From Fimousia sp045616445 (lineage in GTDB: Bacteria > Bacillota > Clostridia > Lachnospirales > Lachnospiraceae): 64,000 nt of DNA. Below, one piece after another: positions 1 through 9,422 of this stretch. Position 1 is the stretch's first letter. Each line of letters opens with the position of its first letter. A model generated the notes under the pieces. It did not search any database, was not told where the DNA came from, and worked only from the letters and a program-made list of their open reading frames with translations. The DNA lies in the NCBI GenBank assembly GCA_045616445.1, contig JAZLGR010000018.1, positions 186,001 through 250,000 on the forward strand, read 5' to 3'. The position numbers were made by a program, and so were the translations under genes.

Positions 1-1
1 A

Positions 2-730
2 TTCATCGCGCAGGCTGGCCAGTACGCAGAGAATGTATACTTTGGCAAACCTTGTGGTCTTATGGATCAGATGGCTTGTTCCGTTGGCGGCCTCATCAAT
101 ATCGACTTTGCAGATCCTGCAACACCAGTGATGAATAAGGTAAATGTTGAATTCGACGATTACAAGCACAGCTTATGTATCGTGGATACCAAGGGCTCCC
201 ATGCAGATTTAACAGATGAATACGCAGCAGTACCTGCAGAAATGAAAGCAGTTGCAGCAATGCTTGGCGAAGAAGTATTAAGAAGAGTGGATACAAAAGC
301 ATTCTATGCTCGTATTCCTGAAATCAGAGAAGAATTAGGAGACAGAGCAGTCCTTCGTGCAATTCACTTCTTTAATGAAAACGCACGAGTTGGAAAACAG
401 GTTGCAGCATTAAATGAAGGCCGTTTTGAAGATTTCTTGAGCTTAATTAAGGAATCTGGCAACTCCTCTTATAAATTCCTTCAGAATGTATACACAAGCA
501 AGGATGTGGCACATCAGGCAGTTTCCATCGGTCTTGCAGTAGCTGAAACTGTATTAGACGGCAAAGGTGCTTCCCGTGTACATGGTGGCGGTTTCGCAGG
601 AACCATCCAGATCTTTGTTGCCAACGAAGATGTACCAGCAATCAGAGAAGCAATGGACTCTGTATTCGGTGAAGGTGCTTGTCACGTATTAAAGGTTAGA
701 AAATACGGCGGTATGAAAGTAATCGCTTAA
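2..730 (+). CDS. galK: Galactokinase, C-terminal part (5' truncated by window)
   Basis: Phosphorylates galactose at C1 with ATP, the first committed step of the Leloir pathway in the cytoplasm. The reading frame is open from base 2, so the N-terminal signature and part of the ATP-binding region lie outside the window. Visible motifs are FGKPCGLMDQMACS, holding the Asp that acts as catalytic base in galactokinases, and the C-terminal GHMP-kinase glycine loop VHGGGFAGT. The C-terminal end is normal. galT follows after 48 nt with no terminator, so the two are probably co-transcribed. Confidence 0.95.
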   Translation, partial: FIAQAGQYAENVYFGKPCGLMDQMACSVGGLINIDFADPATPVMNKVNVEFDDYKHSLCIVDTKGSHADLTDEYAAVPAEMKAVAAMLGEEVLRRVDTKAFYARIPEIREELGDRAVLRAIHFFNENARVGKQVAALNEGRFEDFLSLIKESGNSSYKFLQNVYTSKDVAHQAVSIGLAVAETVLDGKGASRVHGGGFAGTIQIFVANEDVPAIREAMDSVFGEGACHVLKVRKYGGMKVIA

Positions 731-778
731 TGATTACAGGATGATAGATAAAGATAAAGAATTAGTTGGAGATAAAAT

Positions 779-2281
779 ATGTTATCAATTGAAAAAAGAA
801 TCGCCCAGTTGGTATCCTATGGGGTAAACACTGGTTTAATCATGGAAGAAGACCGTATCTATGCGGTGAATCAGATTTTAGAGGTTTTGGCACTTGATAG
901 CATCGGAGAAGAGGCATTTGCCAAAGAGGCAGATGCCCCTCTTCATGTTATTTTAGAAGATTTGGTGATGGATGCCTACAATCGCGGCATCATTCCCAAT
1001 GACGGTGTGGTACAGAAGGATCTCTTCGATACCAAGATCATGAACGCACTCATGCCAAGACCAAGCGAAGTGATTCGTACATTTCGGGATAAATATGCAG
1101 AAAGTCCGGAAGCAGCCACAGATTATTACTACAAGCTCAGCCAGGACAGCAATTATATCAGAAGAGACCGAATCAAGAAGGATATGAGATGGACTGTAGA
1201 CAGCGACTTTGGCACCATTGATATCACCATTAACTTATCCAAACCGGAGAAGGATCCGAAAGCCATCGCAGCTGCCAAGCTTCAGAAACAGGTGAGCTAC
1301 CCAAAATGTCAGCTCTGTATGGAGAATGAAGGATACGCAGGGCGTGTGAATCATCCGGCAAGACAGACACATCGTATCGTTCCGATTCGAGTGAATGATT
1401 CCAAATGGGGCTTCCAGTACTCCCCATACGTGTATTATAACGAACATTGTATCGTATTCAATGGGGAACATACACCGATGGCCATCAACAGAAGCGCCTT
1501 CGTGAAGTTATTCGACTTTGTAAAGCAGTTCCCACACTACTTTTTGGGAAGCAATGCGGACCTGCCGATCGTTGGCGGCTCCATCCTGACCCACGATCAT
1601 TTTCAAGGCGGCCATTACACATTTGCCATGGCAAAGGCGCCATATGAAAGCAAATTTGTTGTAAAAGACTTTGAGGATGTGGAAGCAGGCATCATTAAGT
1701 GGCCAATGGCTGCAATTCGTATCCGTCACGCAGACAGCAACCGTCTCATCGAACTGGGAGATCACATCTTACAGACCTGGAGAGGCTACACCGACGAAGC
1801 AGCATTCATTTTTGCAGAAACAGATGGAGAACCACACAATACCATCACACCGATTGCTAGAAAGAACGGCGATGTATATGAGCTTGATTTAGTTCTTCGT
1901 AATAACATCACAACCGAAAAACACCCGCTCGGGGTATATCATCCACACGCACAGTGGCACAACATCAAGAAGGAGAATATCGGACTCATTGAAGTAATGG
2001 GTCTTGCAGTTCTTCCAGCCCGCTTAAAGCAGGAGATGGAACGCTTAGCAGAGTGCCTCGTAAATAAGGAACCAATCCGTGAAGTGGAAGAGCTGGTGAA
2101 GCATGCAGACTGGGCAGAAAGCTTCATCTCTGATTATTTAGACATCAACGAAGAGAATGTATGGTGCATCCTGAAGAAGGAAATCGGAGAAGTCTTCGTC
2201 CATGTATTAGAAGATGCCGGTGTTTACAAATGCACCCCTGAAGGAAGGGAAGCATTCGGCCGATTCATCCAGGCATTATAG
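779..2281 (+). CDS. galT: UDP-glucose--hexose-1-phosphate uridylyltransferase, Firmicutes class II
   Basis: Transfers UMP from UDP-glucose to galactose-1-phosphate, the second Leloir step. The 500-aa length and sequence match the Firmicutes-type (class II) GalT, not the ~350-aa enterobacterial form. The motif THDHFQGGHY near residues 271-280 holds the histidines expected at the nucleotidyl-transfer site, and a conserved Cys pair (KCQLC, near residue 176) is visible. It lies directly downstream of galK and ends at a strong terminator (2307-2340), so galK-galT form the 3' end of a galactose operon. A galE is not visible here. Confidence 0.95.
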   Translation: MLSIEKRIAQLVSYGVNTGLIMEEDRIYAVNQILEVLALDSIGEEAFAKEADAPLHVILEDLVMDAYNRGIIPNDGVVQKDLFDTKIMNALMPRPSEVIRTFRDKYAESPEAATDYYYKLSQDSNYIRRDRIKKDMRWTVDSDFGTIDITINLSKPEKDPKAIAAAKLQKQVSYPKCQLCMENEGYAGRVNHPARQTHRIVPIRVNDSKWGFQYSPYVYYNEHCIVFNGEHTPMAINRSAFVKLFDFVKQFPHYFLGSNADLPIVGGSILTHDHFQGGHYTFAMAKAPYESKFVVKDFEDVEAGIIKWPMAAIRIRHADSNRLIELGDHILQTWRGYTDEAAFIFAETDGEPHNTITPIARKNGDVYELDLVLRNNITTEKHPLGVYHPHAQWHNIKKENIGLIEVMGLAVLPARLKQEMERLAECLVNKEPIREVEELVKHADWAESFISDYLDINEENVWCILKKEIGEVFVHVLEDAGVYKCTPEGREAFGRFIQAL

Positions 2282-2306
2282 AGTTTTCGATCACATTGGA
2301 ATATAT

Positions 2307-2340
2307 AAAAAGTCATATCACAGCCTGATATGACTTTTTT
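2307..2340 (+). terminator. Rho-independent terminator after galT
   Basis: A 14-nt arm (AAAAAGTCATATCA) is followed by a 5-nt loop, its exact complement and a T run. The A run on the left would let it work in both directions, but only the galT side needs it. Confidence 0.85.
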
Positions 2341-2367
2341 CATTTTCAACCTATGTGGGAATATGAT
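2339..2367 (+). promoter_or_regulatory. Candidate promoter of the beta-galactosidase gene
   Basis: TTCATT, a 17-nt spacer and TATGAT lie between the galT terminator and the lacZ start. The -35 match is weak. Because a terminator separates galT from lacZ, an independent promoter is expected here. Confidence 0.35.
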
Positions 2368-2405
2368 AAAATAGAAGTGTTAGACTAATTTACAGGAGAA
2401 AGAAT

Positions 2406-5400
2406 ATGTGTGTAAAGAATTTATATGAGAATTTAAATATCTTACATGAGAATACAATGCCAGACCGCGCTTACTATATTCCGGCGTCTGTGAAGATGGA
2501 CAATTTAGTCCATGACCGTGCTGCTTCTGACCGTCTTGTCTTATTATCCGGTCAGTGGGAGTTTCAGTATTATGAATCTGTCTATGATTTTTCAGAAGAA
2601 GATTTAAGTGGCTCCCTTGCAGATACGATTCCAGTTCCTTCTGTCTGGCAGAATCATGGCTATGACAGCCATCAATATGTCAATTTTCGCTATCCGATCC
2701 CTGCGGATCCACCTTATGTGCCACAGGAGAATCCATGTGGATTATATAGAAGAACATTTGCCTATGTAAAGCGTGTGGAGACACCAAAGGCCTACTTAAA
2801 TTTTGAAGGTGTGGATTCCTGCTTCTATGTATGGATCAATGGCACTTATGTGGGCTACTCCCAGGTATCCCACTCCACCAGTGAGTTCGATATCAGTAAT
2901 CTGCTCATCGATGGGGACAATGAGATTGCCGTTCTGGTATTAAAGTGGTGTGATGGCACCTATTTAGAGGCCCAGGATAAATTCCGTATGAGCGGTATCT
3001 TCCGTGATGTGTATCTGCTGATCCGTCCGGACAATCATATCACAGACTATTTTATCCGCACAGATGTGAAGGAGGGGGTCATCGGCGTTTCCATGCAGTA
3101 TTTAGATGGGGCGATTCCAACGAAGGTATCTCTCTATGATATGGAAGGTAATCTTGTGGTGGCACCAGAGTGTGTTGCGGCAGCAGGTACACCTTTTGAG
3201 ATGTTATTCTCTCTTCGGGTGGAACAGCCTGTCTTATGGAGCAGTGAAGTGCCTTATCTCTATACTATCGTATTCGAGACAGAGCATGAAGTGATCACAG
3301 ACCGCATTGGTTTTCGAGAAATCCATGTGGAAGATAATATTGTATACATTAATGGCAGTAAGATCCGTTTCCGAGGCGTAAACCGCCACGATTCAGATCC
3401 AGTGGTTGGCTATGCAGTAACAATGGAGGAAATCAAGCGAGATCTTCGCCTTATGAAGGAGCATAACATCAATGCCATTCGTACCAGCCACTATCCGAAT
3501 GCACCTTACTTCTATCAGCTTTGCGATGAATATGGATTTTTCCTCATCGACGAGGCAGATTTGGAAATCCATGGTGCATGGGAATTATATTATGATGATG
3601 TGACCGATCAGGACCGTTCCGCAAGATGGAATGAACTGATCACTGACAAAGAAGAATTTGTGGGGCCTGTGGTGGACCGTATTAAGCGCATGGTTATGCG
3701 TGATAAAAACCATACCTGTGTGGTTATCTGGTCCATGGGTAACGAAGGTGGTTATGGCATTACCATTGAGAAGGCTTTAGAGTGGACCAAATCCTATGAT
3801 CCATCTCGTCTCACCCATTACGAAAGCGCTTTTCATAAGGGGCGTGCCCGTAAGTACGACTACAGCAATTTAGATTTACACAGCCGTATGTATCCATCCC
3901 TTCAGGAGATGGCGGATTATCTGGCTGATGCACCGGACAAACCGTATATTCTCTGTGAATACTCCCATGCCATGGGCAATGGTCCTGGCGATTTAGAGGA
4001 TTATGATACATTTATGGAAGCCTACGATGAAATGTGTGGTGGATTTGTCTGGGAATGGTGTGATCATGCCATCTTCAAAGGCTATGCAGAAGGTGGCAAA
4101 CCAATCTATTATTACGGCGGCGATCATGGAGAAAAGCTTCATGACAATAACTTCTGCATGGATGGACTGGTTTATCCGGACCGCAGACCACATACAGGCT
4201 TAAAGGAATATAAGAATGTGAACCGCCCTGGCCGTGTCCTTTCTGTAGATATGGAGACAGGCATAGTGGTAATTGAGAATAAGTGTAATTATATAGATTT
4301 AGACGCCTACGCTAATCTGACAGGAGAAGTGGTAGCAGACGGCGTAGTCATCGATTCCTATCCACTGACTGCCAAAACAGCAGGACATAAAGCAGGTGAA
4401 TCGATGGAATATCAGGCAAGCTTTGACCGATATGAACAGGGAAGAATGTTCTTCCGTGTCAGATATGCCTTAAAAGAAGGTACTGCACTGCTTCCGGAAG
4501 GTTTTGATCTTGGATTTGACGAGGTGGAAATCGAAACAGGATCTGCGCCGGTTAAGACAGTTTGTGACGTCATGGCAGACGAGGAACGAGACGCTATTAC
4601 AATAGAAGAAAAAGGTCGATTCATCATCCTGACTGGGGATGGATTTACCTATCAGTATAACCGTCTTGTAGGAACATGGGACTCCATGGTTGTGAAAGAG
4701 GAAGCACTTCTCGTGGAACCAATGGGATTTTCCATCTGGAGAGCCCCAACAGATAACGATGCAGTGATCAAGCAGAAATGGTTGAAAGCCATGTACCACG
4801 AAGCAAAGACAAGAACTTATGAAGTATCATTAGAAGAGACAGAAGAAGGTGTTAAGATCGTTGCCAGGATGGGAGTGGTTGCCATGTCTGTTCAGCGCAT
4901 CATGAATCTAGATGCGATCTGGACGATTAGCAGGGATGGAAGCATCCGTATGCAGGTGCATGCAGTAAAACATCCGGAATTCCCTGACCTGCCACGTTTT
5001 GGTATCCGTATGATGCTTGATCCGGCATTTGAACAGGTCTCCTACAGTGGTATGGGACCATATGAAAGTTATGTGGATAAGCACCGCGCAAGCTGGCATG
5101 GTATCTTTGAGGAACAGGTTCGTGATCTTCATGAGGATTATTTGATGCCACAGGAAAATGGCAGCCATTATGACTGTGATTATGTGATGCTGGAAAATGA
5201 CACCAGTAAAGTAACCATCTGCTGTAAAGAACGATTCTGCTTCAATGCATCCCGTTATTCAGCGTATCAGCTCACCGAAAAGAAACATAGCTTCGAGCTT
5301 GAGGAAGAGCCTGGCATAATCCTTCATGTGGATTATAAGCAGAATGGCATTGGCTCCAACAGCTGTGGTCCTGAACTATTAAAGTCATATCGATTCGACG

Positions 5401-5450
5401 AAAGCGAATTTGATTTTGAAATGTATATGAAAGTGGTTGCAAATTCATAA
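2406..5450 (+). CDS. lacZ: Beta-galactosidase, glycoside hydrolase family 2
   Basis: Hydrolyses lactose and related beta-galactosides. There is no signal peptide, so it acts in the cytoplasm and needs an importer not seen here. The 1014-aa length is that of full five-domain LacZ. Visible motifs are the sugar-binding jelly-roll at the N-terminus, the TIM-barrel signature NRHDSDP...RTSHYPNAPYFYQLCDE, the acid/base Glu447 in WSMGNEGG and the nucleophile Glu518 in CEYSHAMGNG; a C-terminal Bgal small-chain domain follows. It lies next to galK-galT, which would process the galactose released. RBS AGGAG lies 7 nt before the ATG. No obvious terminator follows; the next gene is 58 nt downstream. Confidence 0.95.
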   Translation: MCVKNLYENLNILHENTMPDRAYYIPASVKMDNLVHDRAASDRLVLLSGQWEFQYYESVYDFSEEDLSGSLADTIPVPSVWQNHGYDSHQYVNFRYPIPADPPYVPQENPCGLYRRTFAYVKRVETPKAYLNFEGVDSCFYVWINGTYVGYSQVSHSTSEFDISNLLIDGDNEIAVLVLKWCDGTYLEAQDKFRMSGIFRDVYLLIRPDNHITDYFIRTDVKEGVIGVSMQYLDGAIPTKVSLYDMEGNLVVAPECVAAAGTPFEMLFSLRVEQPVLWSSEVPYLYTIVFETEHEVITDRIGFREIHVEDNIVYINGSKIRFRGVNRHDSDPVVGYAVTMEEIKRDLRLMKEHNINAIRTSHYPNAPYFYQLCDEYGFFLIDEADLEIHGAWELYYDDVTDQDRSARWNELITDKEEFVGPVVDRIKRMVMRDKNHTCVVIWSMGNEGGYGITIEKALEWTKSYDPSRLTHYESAFHKGRARKYDYSNLDLHSRMYPSLQEMADYLADAPDKPYILCEYSHAMGNGPGDLEDYDTFMEAYDEMCGGFVWEWCDHAIFKGYAEGGKPIYYYGGDHGEKLHDNNFCMDGLVYPDRRPHTGLKEYKNVNRPGRVLSVDMETGIVVIENKCNYIDLDAYANLTGEVVADGVVIDSYPLTAKTAGHKAGESMEYQASFDRYEQGRMFFRVRYALKEGTALLPEGFDLGFDEVEIETGSAPVKTVCDVMADEERDAITIEEKGRFIILTGDGFTYQYNRLVGTWDSMVVKEEALLVEPMGFSIWRAPTDNDAVIKQKWLKAMYHEAKTRTYEVSLEETEEGVKIVARMGVVAMSVQRIMNLDAIWTISRDGSIRMQVHAVKHPEFPDLPRFGIRMMLDPAFEQVSYSGMGPYESYVDKHRASWHGIFEEQVRDLHEDYLMPQENGSHYDCDYVMLENDTSKVTICCKERFCFNASRYSAYQLTEKKHSFELEEEPGIILHVDYKQNGIGSNSCGPELLKSYRFDESEFDFEMYMKVVANS

Positions 5451-5508
5451 AAAATAGTATAAAATGCGTTCTGTTTAATGTCACAGAAGAAATAGGAGGA
5501 TCATACTA

Positions 5509-6552
5509 ATGGAACAGGACAGGAAGAACAGGTTAGACAGAGATTATATGGTCGATAATTACAAGGGATTCATGATCATTCTGGTCGTGGTGGCCCACTT
5601 TTCGCACCATTTTACATCGGACTATCAAACACTGGTCAGCCTGAGAAATTTCATTTATTTTGTCAATATGCCTGCCTTTGCTTTTCTTTCCGGGTACCTG
5701 TTTAAGGGAAAGAATAATCTTGGAAAGATGATCAAAGGTCTGGTGATCCCATACACCGTATTTCAGCTGGTTTATTGGATCATGTATAATGCCATGGGCT
5801 ATGATATTGACTTTACCTATATGAAACCATTTTTCTCTCTCTGGTATCTGCCGGCCCTCTTCATATGGAAATGGGTTCTTGGATTCTTGAAGGATCATCG
5901 AAGATTATTGTTCGGATTCTTCCTGATTTTCGGCATCGGAGCTGGTTATCTGCCATTTGACAGCGGACTCCTTTCCCTGCAGAGAGTGATTTCCTTCTTC
6001 CCGTTTTTTATCCTTGGCTACATGTTAGACAAGGTAACGTACCAGAAGTACCGCGGCCGCAAATGCATCCATCTCCTTGCACTTGCCGGCATCATTCTCG
6101 CATGGTATCTGGGCTCAGAGCATAGAAAAATCTTCTGTATTGATCTGTTAAACTGTGATGTATCTTATTTTGAGCTGCACATGGTTCATGATGGCTGGTT
6201 CTATCGCCTGAGCTTTTATGCAATTTCTACACTGCTGGTACTTACCTTTGGACTGATCATAAGCAGAAGAAAAACCATCTTTACCAGTCTTGGAAGAAAT
6301 TCCATGCGAGTATATCTCCTTCACGGAGTCATCTACCGCTATCTGGTTTTTGGAGATTTGAGACTTTTTGATCTGGTGCATGGACCGAAGACATTGGCCA
6401 TCTACTATGTAGCTGTGTTGGCAATGTGTTTTGGACTGTCCATGATTCCGATTGAGAAGGGCTTTACACTGATCTACAATCTGGGACATAAGATTTTACT
6501 GGATTTTCACCAAAACTATACAAAAGTATCTCATTGGATGCCATCAAAGTAA
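5509..6552 (+). CDS. Acyltransferase family 3 membrane protein
   Basis: Predicted polytopic O-acyltransferase of the Acyl_transf_3 family (OafA/fucose-4-O-acetylase-like), which moves acyl groups onto cell-surface glycans or other membrane-linked acceptors. The N-terminus shows the family pattern: a short basic lead, then DNYKGFMIILVVVAHFSHHF with the conserved His in the first membrane segment. About ten hydrophobic segments fill the 347 aa. The acceptor cannot be read from the sequence. It follows lacZ in the same direction and ends at a strong terminator. Similar proteins in Lachnospiraceae are often annotated as fucose 4-O-acetylase; that specificity is not supported by anything visible here. 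Confidence 0.85.
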   Translation: MEQDRKNRLDRDYMVDNYKGFMIILVVVAHFSHHFTSDYQTLVSLRNFIYFVNMPAFAFLSGYLFKGKNNLGKMIKGLVIPYTVFQLVYWIMYNAMGYDIDFTYMKPFFSLWYLPALFIWKWVLGFLKDHRRLLFGFFLIFGIGAGYLPFDSGLLSLQRVISFFPFFILGYMLDKVTYQKYRGRKCIHLLALAGIILAWYLGSEHRKIFCIDLLNCDVSYFELHMVHDGWFYRLSFYAISTLLVLTFGLIISRRKTIFTSLGRNSMRVYLLHGVIYRYLVFGDLRLFDLVHGPKTLAIYYVAVLAMCFGLSMIPIEKGFTLIYNLGHKILLDFHQNYTKVSHWMPSK

Positions 6553-6582
6553 TTGGATTATCTATAAATTATATGATAAAAT

Positions 6583-6615
6583 ATGGTAACTGAAGTTTTT
6601 CGGTTGCCATTTTTT
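6583..6615 (+). terminator. Terminator after the acyltransferase gene
   Basis: A 12-bp stem (left arm ATGGTAACTGAA, two G-U pairs) with a GTTT loop is followed by a T run. Confidence 0.8.
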
Positions 6616-6672
6616 ATGTGGATTTTTATTGAAAAGAAGTAACAACTAGCAAAGACATTTTGGAGGATGAAC

Positions 6673-8373
6673 ATGAAATCAAGCACACTAAGACCAAAAA
6701 TCTTTGACTGTATCAAAGGTTACAGTGGTCAGCAGCTGAGCAAGGATATTATCTCTGGTGTGATCGTGGCGATTATCGCTCTGCCACTTTCCATTGCCCT
6801 TGCTTTGGCATCCGGCGTGAGTCCGGAAGAAGGTATTTACACAGCAATTATTGCCGGCTTTTTAATCTCTCTGTTCGGTGGAAGCCGTGTTCAGATTGCC
6901 GGTCCGACAGCAGCATTTGCAACCATCGTTGCAGGAATCGTTGCAACAGATGGTATGGACGGATTGATGGTGGCAACCATCTTAGCCGGTATTCTTCTGA
7001 TTCTGATGGGGGTATTCAAGATCGGTACCCTGATCAAGTACATTCCATTTACAATTACAACCGGGTTTACTGCCGGTATCGCAGTGACCATCTTAATTGG
7101 TCAGCTCAAGGACTTCATGGGTCTGACTTATCCGGAAGGACTCCGTCCGGTGGAAACCATGGAGAAGGTTCTGGCAGTCATTGAGAATATTGGAACCATC
7201 AACTTAGCAGCAGTGGCAGTCGGAATTATATGTCTCCTGATCTTATGCCTCTGGCCATATGTCAGCGAGAAGATTCCAGGATCCCTGATTGCAGTTATTG
7301 CCGGTATTGCCATGGTAAAAGTGGCACATCTTCCAGTAAAAACAATTGGTGATTTATATACAATCAGCAACGCATTACCATCCCTTCATCTGCCTCACCT
7401 GTCATTGGGGCTGATACAGGGCGAGTTCTCCAACGCATTTACCATCGCCATTTTAGCGGCCATTGAGTCATTGCTCTCCTGTGTTGTTGCGGACTCCATG
7501 ATCAACTCCCAGCACAATTCCAATATGGAACTGGTGGCTCAGGGGATTGGTAACTTAGGTTCTGCAATCTTCGGCGGTATCCCTGCAACAGGCGCAATCG
7601 CAAGAACTGCAGCTAATATCAAGAATGGCGGACGTACACCGATTGCTGGTATGGTTCATGCCGTTGTATTATTACTTGTATTGGTATTATTAATGCCATA
7701 TGCAGCATTAATTCCTATGCCAACCATTGCAGCAATCCTCTTCCAGGTGGCATATAATATGTCTGGATGGAGAACCTGCGTAACGTTACTAAAACGTGCA
7801 CCAAAGAGTGACTTGATCGTTCTGATTGCAACCTTCGTTCTTACCATCGTATTTGACCTGGTAGTGGCAATCGAGTTTGGTATGATTGCAGCTTGTGTAT
7901 TATTCATGCGCAGAATGGCAGAAGAATCCAAGGTTCAGGGTTGGGAAGACTTTGGTGAAGATATGAAGAATGACCCTGACTCCATCGAACTTCGTAAAGT
8001 ACCGGATTCCGTTCGTGTATACGAAATCAGTGGTCCGATGTTCTTCGGTGCGACAAGTCTCTTATCCAACATCAGATTTGATCACAAGACCAAGATCCTC
8101 ATCATCCGTATGCGAAGCGTACCAGCTGTTGATGCATCTGCCATGAAGACGTTAGAAGATCTCTTTGACAAATGTAAGCAGCAGGGTGTTGAGATTATCT
8201 TCTCCCACGTGAATGACCAGCCAGCTGACATGTTCTTAAAGGGTGGTTTCATGGAACGTGTGGGATATGATAACTTCTGTTCCAATATCGATGCAGCGCT
8301 CACACGTGTAAAACAGATTTTGGAGATGGACAGTCTCGAAGAAGATTTTACAGATTACGAAGAAGACGAATAA
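6673..8373 (+). CDS. SulP family inorganic anion transporter with STAS domain
   Basis: Secondary transporter of the SLC26/SulP family for sulfate, bicarbonate or similar anions. Residues ~1-400 form the multi-helix 7+7 inverted-repeat transport core, with GPTAAFATIVAGIVA in the anion-site region. The C-terminus (about residues 440-545) is a cytoplasmic STAS domain, with the pattern RMRSVPAVDASAMKTLEDL. An ATG six bases upstream (6667) abuts the GGAGG directly, so 6673, with six bases of spacing, is the better start. The substrate is not determinable from sequence. It is a single-gene unit between two terminators. Confidence 0.92.
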   Translation: MKSSTLRPKIFDCIKGYSGQQLSKDIISGVIVAIIALPLSIALALASGVSPEEGIYTAIIAGFLISLFGGSRVQIAGPTAAFATIVAGIVATDGMDGLMVATILAGILLILMGVFKIGTLIKYIPFTITTGFTAGIAVTILIGQLKDFMGLTYPEGLRPVETMEKVLAVIENIGTINLAAVAVGIICLLILCLWPYVSEKIPGSLIAVIAGIAMVKVAHLPVKTIGDLYTISNALPSLHLPHLSLGLIQGEFSNAFTIAILAAIESLLSCVVADSMINSQHNSNMELVAQGIGNLGSAIFGGIPATGAIARTAANIKNGGRTPIAGMVHAVVLLLVLVLLMPYAALIPMPTIAAILFQVAYNMSGWRTCVTLLKRAPKSDLIVLIATFVLTIVFDLVVAIEFGMIAACVLFMRRMAEESKVQGWEDFGEDMKNDPDSIELRKVPDSVRVYEISGPMFFGATSLLSNIRFDHKTKILIIRMRSVPAVDASAMKTLEDLFDKCKQQGVEIIFSHVNDQPADMFLKGGFMERVGYDNFCSNIDAALTRVKQILEMDSLEEDFTDYEEDE

Positions 8374-8404
8374 TAAACCAATCAGATTTATAGATACGAA
8401 CCAC

Positions 8405-8437
8405 GCCCTGGGCAAATGTTTTTGTCCGGGGCTTTTT
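8405..8437 (+). terminator. Terminator after the SulP gene
   Basis: A 12-bp stem (left arm GCCCTGGGCAAA, with G-U pairs), loop TGTT and a T5 run. Confidence 0.8.
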
Positions 8438-8491
8438 CTTTGGCTGTATTTTTATGGTATAATAAAATTCAGTCTAACAAGGAGAATGAAG

Positions 8492-8989
8492 ATGGAATAT
8501 TTGGATATTTATAACGATAAACTAGAGAAAACAGGGAAAATAGTAGCCAGAGGCTATGAATGTGGGCCGGATGAGCACATCTTTGTGGTACATCTCTGCA
8601 TATTTAATACTAAAGGACAGCTGCTCATTCAGCAGAGATCCTTACAGAAAAGCATGTTCCCAGGTGTGTGGGATCTGTCTGCCGGTGGACATGTGTTAAG
8701 TGGAGAGACAACTGCCGAGGCAGCCATGCGTGAAACCAGAGAGGAATTGGGATTTGACAGATTTGAAGACATGAGATTTGCCTTTATGGAACCATTTTCC
8801 TATGTTTTTGATGATTTTTATGTGATGGTTGCAGATGTGGACTTAAACGGACTGAATCTCCAGAAAAGTGAGATTGAGACAGTAGCATGGGCAGATCGGG
8901 ACGAAGTATTTGCCATGAGTAGGCGGGGCGAGTTCGTCAATTATGAGCCGGAATGTCTGGAGAAGATCTTTGCAGCCATAGAGGGATAA
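8492..8989 (+). CDS. NUDIX hydrolase
   Basis: Hydrolyses a nucleoside diphosphate linked to another moiety, or possibly acts as an isopentenyl-diphosphate isomerase-like NUDIX protein (the N-terminal half resembles the IDI/YfcD group). The complete NUDIX box is visible as GHVLSGE...AAMRETREELGF around residues 67-89. Start 8492 lies 7 nt after AAGGAG; the ATG two codons earlier (8486) is too close to the RBS. An extended -10 (TGGTATAAT, ending at 8463) lies just upstream. It is followed after 5 nt by a GtrA gene, suggesting one transcript with GtrA and MATE. Confidence 0.88.
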   Translation: MEYLDIYNDKLEKTGKIVARGYECGPDEHIFVVHLCIFNTKGQLLIQQRSLQKSMFPGVWDLSAGGHVLSGETTAEAAMRETREELGFDRFEDMRFAFMEPFSYVFDDFYVMVADVDLNGLNLQKSEIETVAWADRDEVFAMSRRGEFVNYEPECLEKIFAAIEG

Positions 8990-8994
8990 TCAAG

Positions 8995-9408
8995 ATGAAG
9001 AAGTTATTGGATGTTACCTTTGGGAAATTCCTGATTGTAGGTGTGATCAATACGATTTTTGGTACAGCCATTATGTTCGTCTGCTATAATCTGCTCCATT
9101 ACAGCTACTGGATTTCCACTGCGGCTAACTATTTTTTTGGCAGCATCTTAAGTTATATTTTGAATAAATATTTTACCTTCCAGAACCGGGAACGTGGATT
9201 TGGACCTCTGATCCGATTTACGATCAATATTGTGGTTTGCTATGTGGCAGCCTATGGTATAGCAAAACCTGTGGTGGCACGCTTGCTTGATGGTATGCCA
9301 AAGACCATTCAGGAGAATGGAGCCATGCTAGTTGGGATGTGTCTGTTTGTAATACTCAATTACTTTGGCCAGCGATTTTTTGCATTTCGAAAAGTGCAGA
9401 AGGGATAG
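8995..9408 (+). CDS. GtrA-like membrane protein
   Basis: A 137-aa protein with four hydrophobic helices and the GtrA-family pattern: F-KFLIVGVINTIFGT in helix 1 and YFFGSILSYILNKYFTF in the helix 2/3 region. GtrA proteins are thought to flip polyprenyl-phosphate-linked sugars across the membrane for cell-surface glycosylation. The start was chosen at 8995, 9 nt after GAGGG; an upstream in-frame ATG inside the NUDIX gene has no RBS. The MATE gene follows after 14 nt. Confidence 0.85.
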   Translation: MKKLLDVTFGKFLIVGVINTIFGTAIMFVCYNLLHYSYWISTAANYFFGSILSYILNKYFTFQNRERGFGPLIRFTINIVVCYVAAYGIAKPVVARLLDGMPKTIQENGAMLVGMCLFVILNYFGQRFFAFRKVQKG

Positions 9409-9422
9409 TTTTTGGAGAATAT